This document shows positions 26,212-34,113 of a stretch of 64,000 nt of DNA, piece after piece. The notes below the pieces were generated by a model that ran no database searches, had not been told where the DNA came from, and saw only the letters and a list, made by a program, of their open reading frames with translations. Source of the stretch: JAFAGO01 sp031987605 (GTDB taxonomy: Bacteria > Bacteroidota > Bacteroidia > Flavobacteriales > Weeksellaceae); NCBI GenBank assembly GCA_031987605.1, contig DALZZF010000004.1, forward strand, positions 124,001-188,000. The letters run 5' to 3'. Within the stretch, counting starts at the first letter, position 1. Every line of letters starts with the position of its first letter. A program made the position numbers and the translations under genes.

Positions 26212-26805
26212 TTATTTTTTCCACACGATTATCAGTCCTTCATTTTTTCCGGCAATTGGATCGGCAGAAGGAAACGGAACTTTTGCAATATTTTGTACCG
26301 ACTGATTATGCTTGTCTTTTTCTTCTTTAATTAAATCCCACTCCATTCCGTTTGGATAGGCACCCACAACAGTAAAATCGTCCGAATGTGAGATACATTT
26401 GTGTCCGACTCCGGCAGGAATTACCAAAATATCTCCGGCTTTTACATTCACTTTTTCACCTTTCGGACCGCCCATATGCAACAAAGCATTTCCCTGAAAA
26501 ACGCCCAGAACTTCATGCGTAATGCTGTGATAATGATGAAATGGATAAACGCCCCATCTCCACGAATTATACCAGTGATTTGATTTGAATTTTTGTTCTA
26601 AAAAATGAGCTCCTGCATTTCCTCTTTCAGAAAAAACATTTTGATAAACCAATAACGGATATTTTGAATTGGGGATAATTCCATCATCTTTGAAATAATA
26701 GGTTTTTGGGGTAATATTTTCCAAACCAATCATGGATCCGAGTTTTAAAAATGGGATTGAAACCAATGCTAAAGAAGAATTACTGATAAATGCTTTTCTA
26801 TTCAT
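26212..26805 (-). CDS. Exported cupin-domain protein
   Basis: A 197-residue protein. The N-terminus MNRKAFISNSSLALVSIPFL looks like a signal sequence of the Tat-like type, though it lacks a twin arginine. Around residues 90-150 is a cupin barrel: HHYHSITHEVLGVFQGNA supplies the His/Glu metal-binding motif and GDILVIPAGVGHKC the second one. The substrate is unknown. It heads the second half of the accessory cluster, just after the fold-back element, and ends 5 bases before the NAD-binding lipoprotein gene. Confidence 0.82.
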   Translation of the reverse strand: MNRKAFISNSSLALVSIPFLKLGSMIGLENITPKTYYFKDDGIIPNSKYPLLVYQNVFSERGNAGAHFLEQKFKSNHWYNSWRWGVYPFHHYHSITHEVLGVFQGNALLHMGGPKGEKVNVKAGDILVIPAGVGHKCISHSDDFTVVGAYPNGMEWDLIKEEKDKHNQSVQNIAKVPFPSADPIAGKNEGLIIVWKK

Positions 26806-27252
26806 GATTTCAAATTTTTAATTAAGATAAAACAGAAATCTTTTGGTTCTTCGCCAAAAACTATGGATTTAAAGATTTTAAAATTATCGTTTTATTTTGA
26901 TTTTATGTTCTTTTGTCTTGAAACAAAAGAACCAAAAATTCAAGACTTGGAAACTCCGGCTAAAATTTTGAAGAATTTCCTAAAATCTCCAAACTCGGGC
27001 GGAAAGAAAGAGTTACCAAATAATAAAGATTTTTGCCGCCACTCGAACAGTGGATATTTTTTAACGGAATTTCTTCAAAATTTATTAACGCCTCCATTTC
27101 CGAGGTCGATTTAAAATGATAGTCAAAATTTAATTTCCATACAAAATGGCGAAGAGCCAATCTTTTTAATAATCAACAAAAATACAGTCAAACAATCGAA
27201 AATTAATTGTAAAAATTCAATATTTAATTGTAGAAAAAACACAAGTATTACA
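26806..27252. other. Intergenic stretch filled by a fold-back element
   Basis: No gene is visible in these 447 bases. Most is taken by the fold-back repeat at 26838-27163. The rest is AT-rich and ends at the YagU stop codon. Confidence 0.6.
26838..27163. repeat. About 320-bp fold-back (long imperfect palindrome) element
   Basis: The two ends are inverted near-copies: ttggttcttcgcca on the left against ttggctcttcgcca read from the right. Further inward, aaattttgaagaa and ggaaactccggc-type blocks also recur inverted (around 26947-26985 and 27060-27105), so the whole element can fold on itself. It splits the accessory cluster into two blocks and has no reading frame. Confidence 0.72.
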
Positions 27253-27771
27253 TTAGAACTTATTTAAAAATTTTCTGCATTGCTCCAATGCCACACCAAA
27301 AACGATATGCGAACCAAATTCCCAAACCCACCACGATTTTGGCATTTCCGAAACTTTCCCCTGCAATCCCAACGCAGGAACAGTAGAACCGTGTGTAAGT
27401 GCCCAGGTTACCACTCCCGCAGTGAAACCCTGCTCGATTTTTAAATTCTTGTTTTGATTCACGAGCGAAACATACGTAATCCCAATTATGGTTCCTAATG
27501 CGTAGTGAATATTTTTCATTGCCGCGACTTTTTCATTATCGGTCAGTTCACTTCCTGTACATTCGTGATACACTTTTTCTGCTAAAACTGCAGGCGGCAT
27601 ATTTTCGGGATGATGGATCACATCTGCTCCTTTCAATTCTAATTCTTCTGCGGTTGGTGGAAATTTTTTCTCGCCCCAACGCTGCAAAGGCGGCTCCACA
27701 ATGGATTTAACCCAGGAAGCAAATAATCCTGCAGCAATGCCTTTAATGATATTTTTGGTGAGTGTGTTCAT
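27253..27771 (-). CDS. YagU/DUF1440 family membrane protein
   Basis: A 172-residue protein of the YagU type, an inner-membrane family linked to acid tolerance in E. coli. Residues 8-25 (IKGIAAGLFASWVKSIVEPP) hold the Gly-rich first segment followed by RWGEKKFPP; MKNIHYALGTIIGITYV and VVTWALTHGSTVPALGL are the later membrane segments with the conserved His and Gly residues. It is last in the six-gene block read from the AraC side. Confidence 0.85.
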   Translation of the reverse strand: MNTLTKNIIKGIAAGLFASWVKSIVEPPLQRWGEKKFPPTAEELELKGADVIHHPENMPPAVLAEKVYHECTGSELTDNEKVAAMKNIHYALGTIIGITYVSLVNQNKNLKIEQGFTAGVVTWALTHGSTVPALGLQGKVSEMPKSWWVWEFGSHIVFGVALEQCRKFLNKF

Positions 27772-27798
27772 TTTATAAGATTTACATCAATTCTTAAA

Positions 27799-28650
27799 TC
27801 AAACTTTTTTCTTTAAATAATTGATAATACCAATCACATCTTCTTTACCAAAACCACTTTCACTGGCTTTTTCGTAGGTTTCGAGATTTCGGTTTCCCAA
27901 AGGTAAATCGGCACCTGCATCTTTTGCCAGACGAATATCTTTCAGCATTAAATCCAACGCAAAAGCCGGAGCAAAATCATCATCCAGCAGCAAAGGTGTT
28001 TTCACTTTTGTGGCACCGCTTCCGCTTGCACTTTCGTTGATAATTTCGAGCATATCTTTTCGATCAACACCTAATTTATCCGATAATAAAATCGTTTCCG
28101 CCAAACCTTCATAAATCATCGCCAGAAAATAATTAATGGAAATTTTCGCGGCTAAACCTTTTCCGTTTTTACCCAAATGTTTTACTTTTTTTCCTAATTC
28201 TCCGAGATAAGGAAGCGCGCGTTTCACATCCTTTTCGTCGCCGCCAACCATAATGATCAGCGTTCCTTCGGCTGCGGGTTTCGTACTTCCGGCAACCGGC
28301 GCATCAACAAAACCGGCTTCTTCAATTTTCGTCGCCGCATTCAGTTCCAATGACATTTCCTGAGAAATTGTACTCATATCGACAAAAAGTTTTCCGGTGA
28401 TATCTTCTTTCAGAATCTCTTCATAAATGGCTTTCACTGCAGCATCATTGGTGACCATTGTAAAAATAATATCCGAATTTTTCACCAGATCCGAAATGCT
28501 TTCACACACCGTTGATTCTGTTTTAAAATCATATGCTTTTTCAAGGGTTCTGTTATAAACCGAAAGTGGAAAACCAGCTTTTTCAAGATTTTTTGCCATC
28601 GGATGTCCCATATTTCCAAGACCGATGAACCCTAATTTTTCTGTGCTCAT
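27799..28650 (-). CDS. NAD(P)-dependent beta-hydroxyacid dehydrogenase family protein
   Basis: A 283-residue member of the 3-hydroxyisobutyrate dehydrogenase/GLYR1 family. The N-terminus LGFIGLGNMGHPMAKNL is the cofactor motif, and DAPVAGSTKPAAEGTL is the substrate-binding signature. The catalytic Lys lies in GLAAKISINY near residue 171. Members reduce or oxidise small beta-hydroxyacids or semialdehydes, including succinic semialdehyde; the substrate here is unknown. It fits a cluster of reductases. Confidence 0.9.
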   Translation of the reverse strand: MSTEKLGFIGLGNMGHPMAKNLEKAGFPLSVYNRTLEKAYDFKTESTVCESISDLVKNSDIIFTMVTNDAAVKAIYEEILKEDITGKLFVDMSTISQEMSLELNAATKIEEAGFVDAPVAGSTKPAAEGTLIIMVGGDEKDVKRALPYLGELGKKVKHLGKNGKGLAAKISINYFLAMIYEGLAETILLSDKLGVDRKDMLEIINESASGSGATKVKTPLLLDDDFAPAFALDLMLKDIRLAKDAGADLPLGNRNLETYEKASESGFGKEDVIGIINYLKKKV

Positions 28651-28717
28651 TTTTATAGATTTAATGCTTTACAAGATAAAAGGAATTTTCCTTATTTCCG
28701 ATGTAATTATCTACTTT

Positions 28718-30103
28718 CTATTTTGAAATTGGTCCGTGAGAAACCTCTTTCCCAGCTTTATACACCGCGCTGATTTTCTGGGTGTTGGCAATATTTTGTA
28801 AGGGATTGGCATCCAAAACGATAAAATCTGCCACTTTACCTTTTTCAAGTGTTCCGTATTCTTTATCGAGATTCAGAATTTTTGCACTGTTCAAAGTGGC
28901 AATCTGAATCGCCTGAAGCGGCGTAAACCCAGCTTTCACCAAAAGTTCCAATTCATGATGTTCGGAGAATCCTTGCGGACGAATCACCATCGCACCGGAA
29001 TCGGTTCCCATTCCTACCAAAATACCGGAATCATAGAGTTTTTTCACATTAAATAAAGCATTATCCAGCGCAACTTTGTTTCGGGCTAAATCCTGTTCTT
29101 TTGCTTGTTTGGCTTTGAAATCAGGCGCGGAAACCATTTCAAAAACAGTGGGTTCTAAAGCATTTTTAAAGAAAGGATTATTAATCCATGTCGCCGTTCC
29201 TGCGCCGTAAGAATAAGCAAAATCGTCCAGAGAAAGTGTGGGGATGTACGGAATATTTTTGGCTTTCATCAAACCAATTAATTCATCATCCACTTTGGCA
29301 TCGCGAATGGAATGCCCAAATAAATCTACTCCATCTTTTGCCAAACATTTCCCATCATTTAAATAATAAAGATGTGAAGCCACTTTCATATTTCTGGCAT
29401 GAGCCTGTTTGATGATTTCATTGTATATTTTTTCGCTCATAATCGGCATATCTTTCCCGAAATTATCCACCCAGATTTTCACAAAATCCACGGGATATTT
29501 TTGAAGCGTATCCATATCTGCAGAAATTTCTTTAGGATCGGTTGGTCGGAACACATTGTCGTCACCGTGATGATCCGGAAATGGCGGTGCTCCAGTTGGA
29601 ACGCCAAATCCCCAACCTGCGGAAAGCATTCTTGCACCATCGGTTTCTCCGTTTTTTATGGAATCATACAATCCGTTTTTATACAGCGAAGCCTGATCGG
29701 TTCCTAAAGACTGCACCCAAAGAACACCATAATCCTGATACTTTTTAAGTTGCCGAAGAACATTTTCACGATCGAAATTGGTTCCGGCAGCAGAATTTCC
29801 TTTGAGATTTCCGATGTGCGTGTGGGCGCTGATTAAACTTGGGATAATGGTTTTCCCGGTAAGATTGACCTCTTTTGCTCCATCGGATTTTAAATTTTTC
29901 CCGATATTTTTAATTTTTCCGTTTTCAACCAGAAGATCGGCATTTTCCAAAACGGTAGAACCGTCTCCTGTAATAATGGTCGCGTTTTTATATAAAACCG
30001 ACTCTTTTTCAGATGCTGTATTTTCTGATTTTTTGCTGCATGAAACCATAAAAATAGCCCAAGCAATAAGTCCGATGAATGTAAGTGAAAATTGCTTTTT
30101 CAT
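28718..30103 (-). CDS. Amidohydrolase-family lipoprotein
   Basis: A 461-residue exported metal-dependent hydrolase. A lipobox ends at Cys22 (FMVSC). The TIM-barrel metal ligands are recognisable: SAHTHIGNL (HxH, about 92-94), a Lys in FVKIWVDN, MKVASHLYY, DLFGHSIRD and GTDSGAM. The C-terminus (ADFIVLDANPLQNI) completes the imidazolonepropionase-like pattern. It probably works in the periplasm or at the outer membrane. The substrate is unknown; peptidase- or lactonase-like activities occur in the family. Confidence 0.9.
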   Translation of the reverse strand: MKKQFSLTFIGLIAWAIFMVSCSKKSENTASEKESVLYKNATIITGDGSTVLENADLLVENGKIKNIGKNLKSDGAKEVNLTGKTIIPSLISAHTHIGNLKGNSAAGTNFDRENVLRQLKKYQDYGVLWVQSLGTDQASLYKNGLYDSIKNGETDGARMLSAGWGFGVPTGAPPFPDHHGDDNVFRPTDPKEISADMDTLQKYPVDFVKIWVDNFGKDMPIMSEKIYNEIIKQAHARNMKVASHLYYLNDGKCLAKDGVDLFGHSIRDAKVDDELIGLMKAKNIPYIPTLSLDDFAYSYGAGTATWINNPFFKNALEPTVFEMVSAPDFKAKQAKEQDLARNKVALDNALFNVKKLYDSGILVGMGTDSGAMVIRPQGFSEHHELELLVKAGFTPLQAIQIATLNSAKILNLDKEYGTLEKGKVADFIVLDANPLQNIANTQKISAVYKAGKEVSHGPISK

Positions 30104-30109
30104 ATCAAT

Positions 30110-30964
30110 TTAATTTTTGGGTAAAACTTCGGGCCAAAGATTAGGCAATTCACCACTGAAGCCCATTTCCGGAATCCCGTTAATCAGCAGTATTTCTTCA
30201 TCAGAAAGTTCAAAGTCGAAAACTTCGAGATTTTCTTTGATGCGTTCCAAAGTTGTTGATTTCGGGATGGCAATAACGCCGTGCTGAACAATCCAGCGCA
30301 AAGCAATTTGTGAAACCGTTTTCTGATGTTTTTCGGCAATTTTTTCGAGGACTTCATTTCCAAAAATTCTTCCTCTTGCAAATGGCGACCAGGATTCTAC
30401 GGCGATCCCGTGATCCTGAGAAAATTTCAGTACTTCGGGTTGCCAATAGCCCGGGTGAAATTCAATCTGGTTAATGGCCGGTTTTACTTTTGCGGTTTCC
30501 AAAAGCGCTTCCAGATGTTCGGGCCAGAAATTGCTTACCCCAATGGATTTTATTAATCCTTCCGCATGCAAATCTTCCATCGCACGCCAAACTTCAGCAT
30601 TTGCATTTTTCCATTCTGCACCATAATTTCTTTCATTTGCAGGCCAGTGAATTAAATACACGTCCAGATAATCCAACTGTAGTTTTTTTAAAGATTCTGC
30701 AAGCGCAGTTTTGGTATTGTCATAACTCATATTTTCGCGCCAGACTTTGCTGGTTACGATGATTTCTTCGCGAGAAATTCCGCTTTGTTTAATGCCTTCA
30801 CCTACATCTTCTTCGTTTTCATATTTTGCGGCGGTATCGAGAAAACGATAACCGGACTGGAGTGCGTTTTTTACACTTTCAATGCCTTCTTCACGGGTTG
30901 CTTTATAGGTTCCGAAACCAATTTGAGGAATCACATTTCCGTCGTTGAGTGTAATATTTTTCAT
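30110..30964 (-). CDS. Aldo/keto reductase
   Basis: A 284-residue AKR5-like NADPH-dependent reductase. The catalytic tetrad can be placed: Asp in RFLDTAAKYENE, Tyr in the same motif, Lys in VTSKVWREN and His in YLIHWPA. The C-terminal IPKSTTLERIKENLEVFDFEL binds NADPH (IPKST, then ERIKENL). It ends 6 bases from the amidohydrolase gene start. Reduction of 2,5-diketo-gluconate-like sugars or reactive aldehydes such as methylglyoxal is possible. Confidence 0.92.
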   Translation of the reverse strand: MKNITLNDGNVIPQIGFGTYKATREEGIESVKNALQSGYRFLDTAAKYENEEDVGEGIKQSGISREEIIVTSKVWRENMSYDNTKTALAESLKKLQLDYLDVYLIHWPANERNYGAEWKNANAEVWRAMEDLHAEGLIKSIGVSNFWPEHLEALLETAKVKPAINQIEFHPGYWQPEVLKFSQDHGIAVESWSPFARGRIFGNEVLEKIAEKHQKTVSQIALRWIVQHGVIAIPKSTTLERIKENLEVFDFELSDEEILLINGIPEMGFSGELPNLWPEVLPKN

Positions 30965-30981
30965 TATGAAATTTTTAATAA

Positions 30982-31971
30982 TTATTCAGGAATTTGTGCT
31001 TTTTCATAAATCAGTCCTTCTGCTTTCAGTGCTTTCCAAAATTCAACAGGAATCGCAGATTTCCATGCTTTTAGATTTGAATTGACCTGTTGTACCGCAC
31101 TTGCACCCGGAATAATGGACGCAAATTCATCCGCCGCCAATACAAAATGAAGTGCTGCTGTAATGAGGTCTGTATTGTATTTTTTTGCTATCGCAGCGAT
31201 TTGATCGCGTTTTTCAATCATTCCTTTAGGAATTACATTTTTATAATTGTAGCGGTCACGACCTGCAATAAATCCGGAATTATAGCCCGCTCCGGAAACC
31301 AGTTTTACTCCTGCTTTTTTTACGGCAGGAAGCAAACGATCAACTGCATCTTCATGTTCCAGAATAGAATATTGTGTGGCAGAAAGACAAATGTCCGGAT
31401 CTGCGGCTTCGATGCAATCGAGAATCGGTTCTATTTTGTTCACACCCATTCCCCACGCTTTGATCACACCCTGACTTCTTAAATCCGACAATACTTTGAA
31501 TGCCCCTTCTTTTGCCTGTTTCAGGAAGTAATCATAACGATCTCCCACCTGATCTTCGGACAAATCGTGAACAAAAACAATGTCAATATGATCCAAACCC
31601 GTTCTTTTCAAACTTTCTTCAATGGATTTTTTGGTTCCGTCCGCAGTATAATCGTGGCGATAATCGAAATTATATGGATTTTTCCACATGACGGGCGGAA
31701 CATCTTCTTTGGGAACCGGCGTAAAAAGCCGACCGATTTTGGTAGAAAAAACAAATTCATCCCGGTTTTTAGTGGAAAGAAATTTCCCGAAACGATCTTC
31801 ACTTTTGGTTAAACCGTACCACGGCGAAGTATCGTAATACCGGATTCCGTCGTTCCAGGCAGCTTGCAGAATTTCATGTGCCTGTTCGTCCGTCACATTT
31901 GCAAAAGCAGTTCCGATGGCCACTCCACCCAATCCCAATTCATGTTCTTTTTTTAATATTGTATTGCTCAT
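30982..31971 (-). CDS. Aldo/keto reductase, aldose dehydrogenase-like
   Basis: A second AKR, 329 residues from the ATG at 31971 (MSNTILKKEHELGLGG). The tetrad is present: YYDTSPWYG (Asp, Tyr), FVFSTKIGR (Lys) and VFVHDLS (His). The FTPVPKEDVPPVMWKNPYNF insertion after the Lys motif, and GYNSGFIAGRD, match the D-threo-aldose/L-fucose dehydrogenase branch. An alternative start at 32004 would overlap the Yellow-like gene by 8 bases. It belongs to the same transcript as its neighbours. Confidence 0.9.
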   Translation of the reverse strand: MSNTILKKEHELGLGGVAIGTAFANVTDEQAHEILQAAWNDGIRYYDTSPWYGLTKSEDRFGKFLSTKNRDEFVFSTKIGRLFTPVPKEDVPPVMWKNPYNFDYRHDYTADGTKKSIEESLKRTGLDHIDIVFVHDLSEDQVGDRYDYFLKQAKEGAFKVLSDLRSQGVIKAWGMGVNKIEPILDCIEAADPDICLSATQYSILEHEDAVDRLLPAVKKAGVKLVSGAGYNSGFIAGRDRYNYKNVIPKGMIEKRDQIAAIAKKYNTDLITAALHFVLAADEFASIIPGASAVQQVNSNLKAWKSAIPVEFWKALKAEGLIYEKAQIPE

Positions 31972-31996
31972 ATTTTTTAATTTTAATTGATTTACG

Positions 31997-33118
31997 TTAT
32001 TCACTCACTTTAATTTTCACAACCAGATACGGTGGTTTTCTTACATCTTTTCCGCCATTAAAACCGGGAAGCCGATTCCATTGACCAAGCGTAACATACA
32101 CAAAACCATTTCGATACGCTAATCCATCCGGCCAAACATAATTTTCTTTGTCGTGGGAAATAACACGGTACACATTTTTTTCTGCAAGCCGTTTCACAAT
32201 CGACTGCTGCTCGAAAGCTCCGAAGTAGATGTTTCCTTTTTCATCTTCAGCAAGACCATCGCATGCAGGATGCTGTCCTTCAAATATTATGGCATCTTCA
32301 ATTTGTTTTTCTGTTGCTTTGAAATTGCTCAATACATCTGTTGGTAAACTGTACAAATTCCGTCCAGAAATGGTCGTCCAATACAACGTTTTTTCATCCG
32401 GACTGATGGAAATTCCGTCGGCTCCGCCGTTAGGAAAACTTTTGTCATCGCCTTCCATTACACGGGAATCACCTTCCAGAAAAGCCATAAAACCGGGTTC
32501 TGGAGAAGTGGAATCATGGTTGAGCAACACTTCTTTCGTTTTTCCTGTTGCCACATCCATCACCACGAGAGAAAAGCGTTTTCCAAAGCCCGAATTGGCG
32601 ATATAAACCGTTCCTTCTTTGCCATGAGAAAGATCGACGCGTAAATCGTTGTAATGGGAATCGTCATTCAAAACCGGTTTCGGGATCACCACAGTATGCC
32701 GTATTTTTTTTGTTTTGATGTCAATCGCGACTACTTTCGCAGCACCCAACGGAATTTCTTTTATTCCGGCGCGTTTCCCATCATCCAAAATCCAAAGCAC
32801 ATCATTTTTATCCATAAAAATTCCATGTGGCGAAACCAGCCAGTCTTTGTAAGGTTTGGAACTTGGATAAATGTATTCCTGATTTGGCCAGGGCAATAAT
32901 TTCCCGTCTTTCAGTTCTGCCAATGCAAATTCGGTGTGGTTGTCCGCATGTCTCGGAAATCCCAAAAACACCCTGTTATCCGAACTTACCGCAATTCCGG
33001 AAGGATCAGGATTCGGAGGATTGATGGCGGCGATGGTTTGTACGTTTGAAGTTTGAGCATTCATAAAAACAAAAATGAATAGTGAAAAAAGAAACGTTAA
33101 TCGGTGAAAATTTTTCAT
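31997..33118 (-). CDS. Yellow/MRJP (L-dopachrome tautomerase-related) family secreted protein
   Basis: A 373-residue exported beta-propeller. Residues 1-21 are a signal peptide ending in NAQ. The body shows the Yellow/major royal jelly protein pattern: PPNPDPSGIAVSSDNRVFLGFPR, LWILDDGKRAG, NDLRVDLSHGKEGTVYIANSG and GADGISISPDEKTLYWTTISG (each read in segments below 20). Bacterial members are annotated as gluconolactonase- or dopachrome-tautomerase-related; activity is untested. It leads the accessory operon and faces the AraC gene across 90 bases. Confidence 0.87.
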   Translation of the reverse strand: MKNFHRLTFLFSLFIFVFMNAQTSNVQTIAAINPPNPDPSGIAVSSDNRVFLGFPRHADNHTEFALAELKDGKLLPWPNQEYIYPSSKPYKDWLVSPHGIFMDKNDVLWILDDGKRAGIKEIPLGAAKVVAIDIKTKKIRHTVVIPKPVLNDDSHYNDLRVDLSHGKEGTVYIANSGFGKRFSLVVMDVATGKTKEVLLNHDSTSPEPGFMAFLEGDSRVMEGDDKSFPNGGADGISISPDEKTLYWTTISGRNLYSLPTDVLSNFKATEKQIEDAIIFEGQHPACDGLAEDEKGNIYFGAFEQQSIVKRLAEKNVYRVISHDKENYVWPDGLAYRNGFVYVTLGQWNRLPGFNGGKDVRKPPYLVVKIKVSE

Positions 33119-33208
33119 AATCTGAAGTTTACATTTAACACCTCTAAAGTACCAACTTTAATACCGAATATATTGTAATATTACAGTCAATGATTGTATA
33201 TTTACAAC

Positions 33209-34048
33209 ATGAGAAGAAAACAGTTTGAGAAATTACTGATTCATGATTTCACGGAAAGTACCTATCACCTTCCGCCGCACAAGCATACCTATTACGAACT
33301 GGCATACATTCATAAAGGTTGTGGAATTAATTTTACCAATTCCGTTGCAATGAATTACAGTGCAGGCGACATTTTCCTTTTGGCTCCTGATGATCTTCAT
33401 TTTATGGAAATCAAAAAAAACTCACATATTACAATGATTAAATTCACCGATGCCTATTTTGCGGGATTCCAGAAAACGCAGGACAAAAAATGCGTGATGG
33501 AACGTCCGGAAGATATTATGATGAATGCTTCGTTCAAGGAAAAAAAGATTCAGTTCAACGAACGTGAAAAGAAAATCCTGAAAAATATTATCGAAAATAT
33601 TCTGCTTTCCAACGAAGCTAATGATGTTGAAAATTCGGCGTATGTTTATTATCAGATTATTGCGATTTTCGGTTTAATTCGCGACTATTCCGGAGATTAT
33701 GCGGATTCTGTAACGGAAGCTGACCGTATTACGCAGGTGACGCATTACATCCACAACCATATTTATTCTCCGAAAAGGCTTCTGATTAAGGAAATTGCGG
33801 AACATTTTCATCTGGCTGAAAAATATTTCGGAACCTTTTTCAAGCGTAATGCAGGAATTTCTTACAAAGAATACATCAGCCGATATAAACTTGGTCTTAT
33901 TGAAAACCGCCTGAGACAGGGAATTATGAATAAATCTGAAATTGCTGCTGAATTTGGTTTCACGGATACGAGTCATTTTATTCATTTTCTGGATCGGGAA
34001 AGAAAAAAGAATACGGCGGCGGAGTTTGATGTCGGAAACAGCATCTGA
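33209..34048 (+). CDS. AraC-family transcriptional regulator
   Basis: A 280-residue AraC/XylS regulator. The N-terminal cupin (about 1-120) starts with HLPPHKHTYYELAYIHKG, the ligand-binding barrel. Residues about 190-280 are the double helix-turn-helix: LLIKEIAEHFHLAEKYFGTFF, then KSEIAAEFGFTDTSHFIHFL. I chose ATG 33209 (MRRKQFEKLL) over the TTG 15 bases earlier. It is transcribed away from the thirteen-gene cluster; the 90-base shared spacer is the obvious place for its operator. The ligand is unknown. Confidence 0.92.
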   Translation: MRRKQFEKLLIHDFTESTYHLPPHKHTYYELAYIHKGCGINFTNSVAMNYSAGDIFLLAPDDLHFMEIKKNSHITMIKFTDAYFAGFQKTQDKKCVMERPEDIMMNASFKEKKIQFNEREKKILKNIIENILLSNEANDVENSAYVYYQIIAIFGLIRDYSGDYADSVTEADRITQVTHYIHNHIYSPKRLLIKEIAEHFHLAEKYFGTFFKRNAGISYKEYISRYKLGLIENRLRQGIMNKSEIAAEFGFTDTSHFIHFLDRERKKNTAAEFDVGNSI

Positions 34049-34063
34049 TTTCAAAACAAAAAA

Positions 34064-34090
34064 GGAGAAATCCTGTGATTTCTCCCTTTC
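34064..34090. terminator. Bidirectional terminator between araC-like gene and poxB
   Basis: ggagaaatc and gatttctcc form a perfect nine-pair stem with a four-base loop, flanked by A-rich and T-rich runs; it serves both converging genes. Confidence 0.8.
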
Positions 34091-34113
34091 ATATTTATTT
34101 GATGATTGATGTT

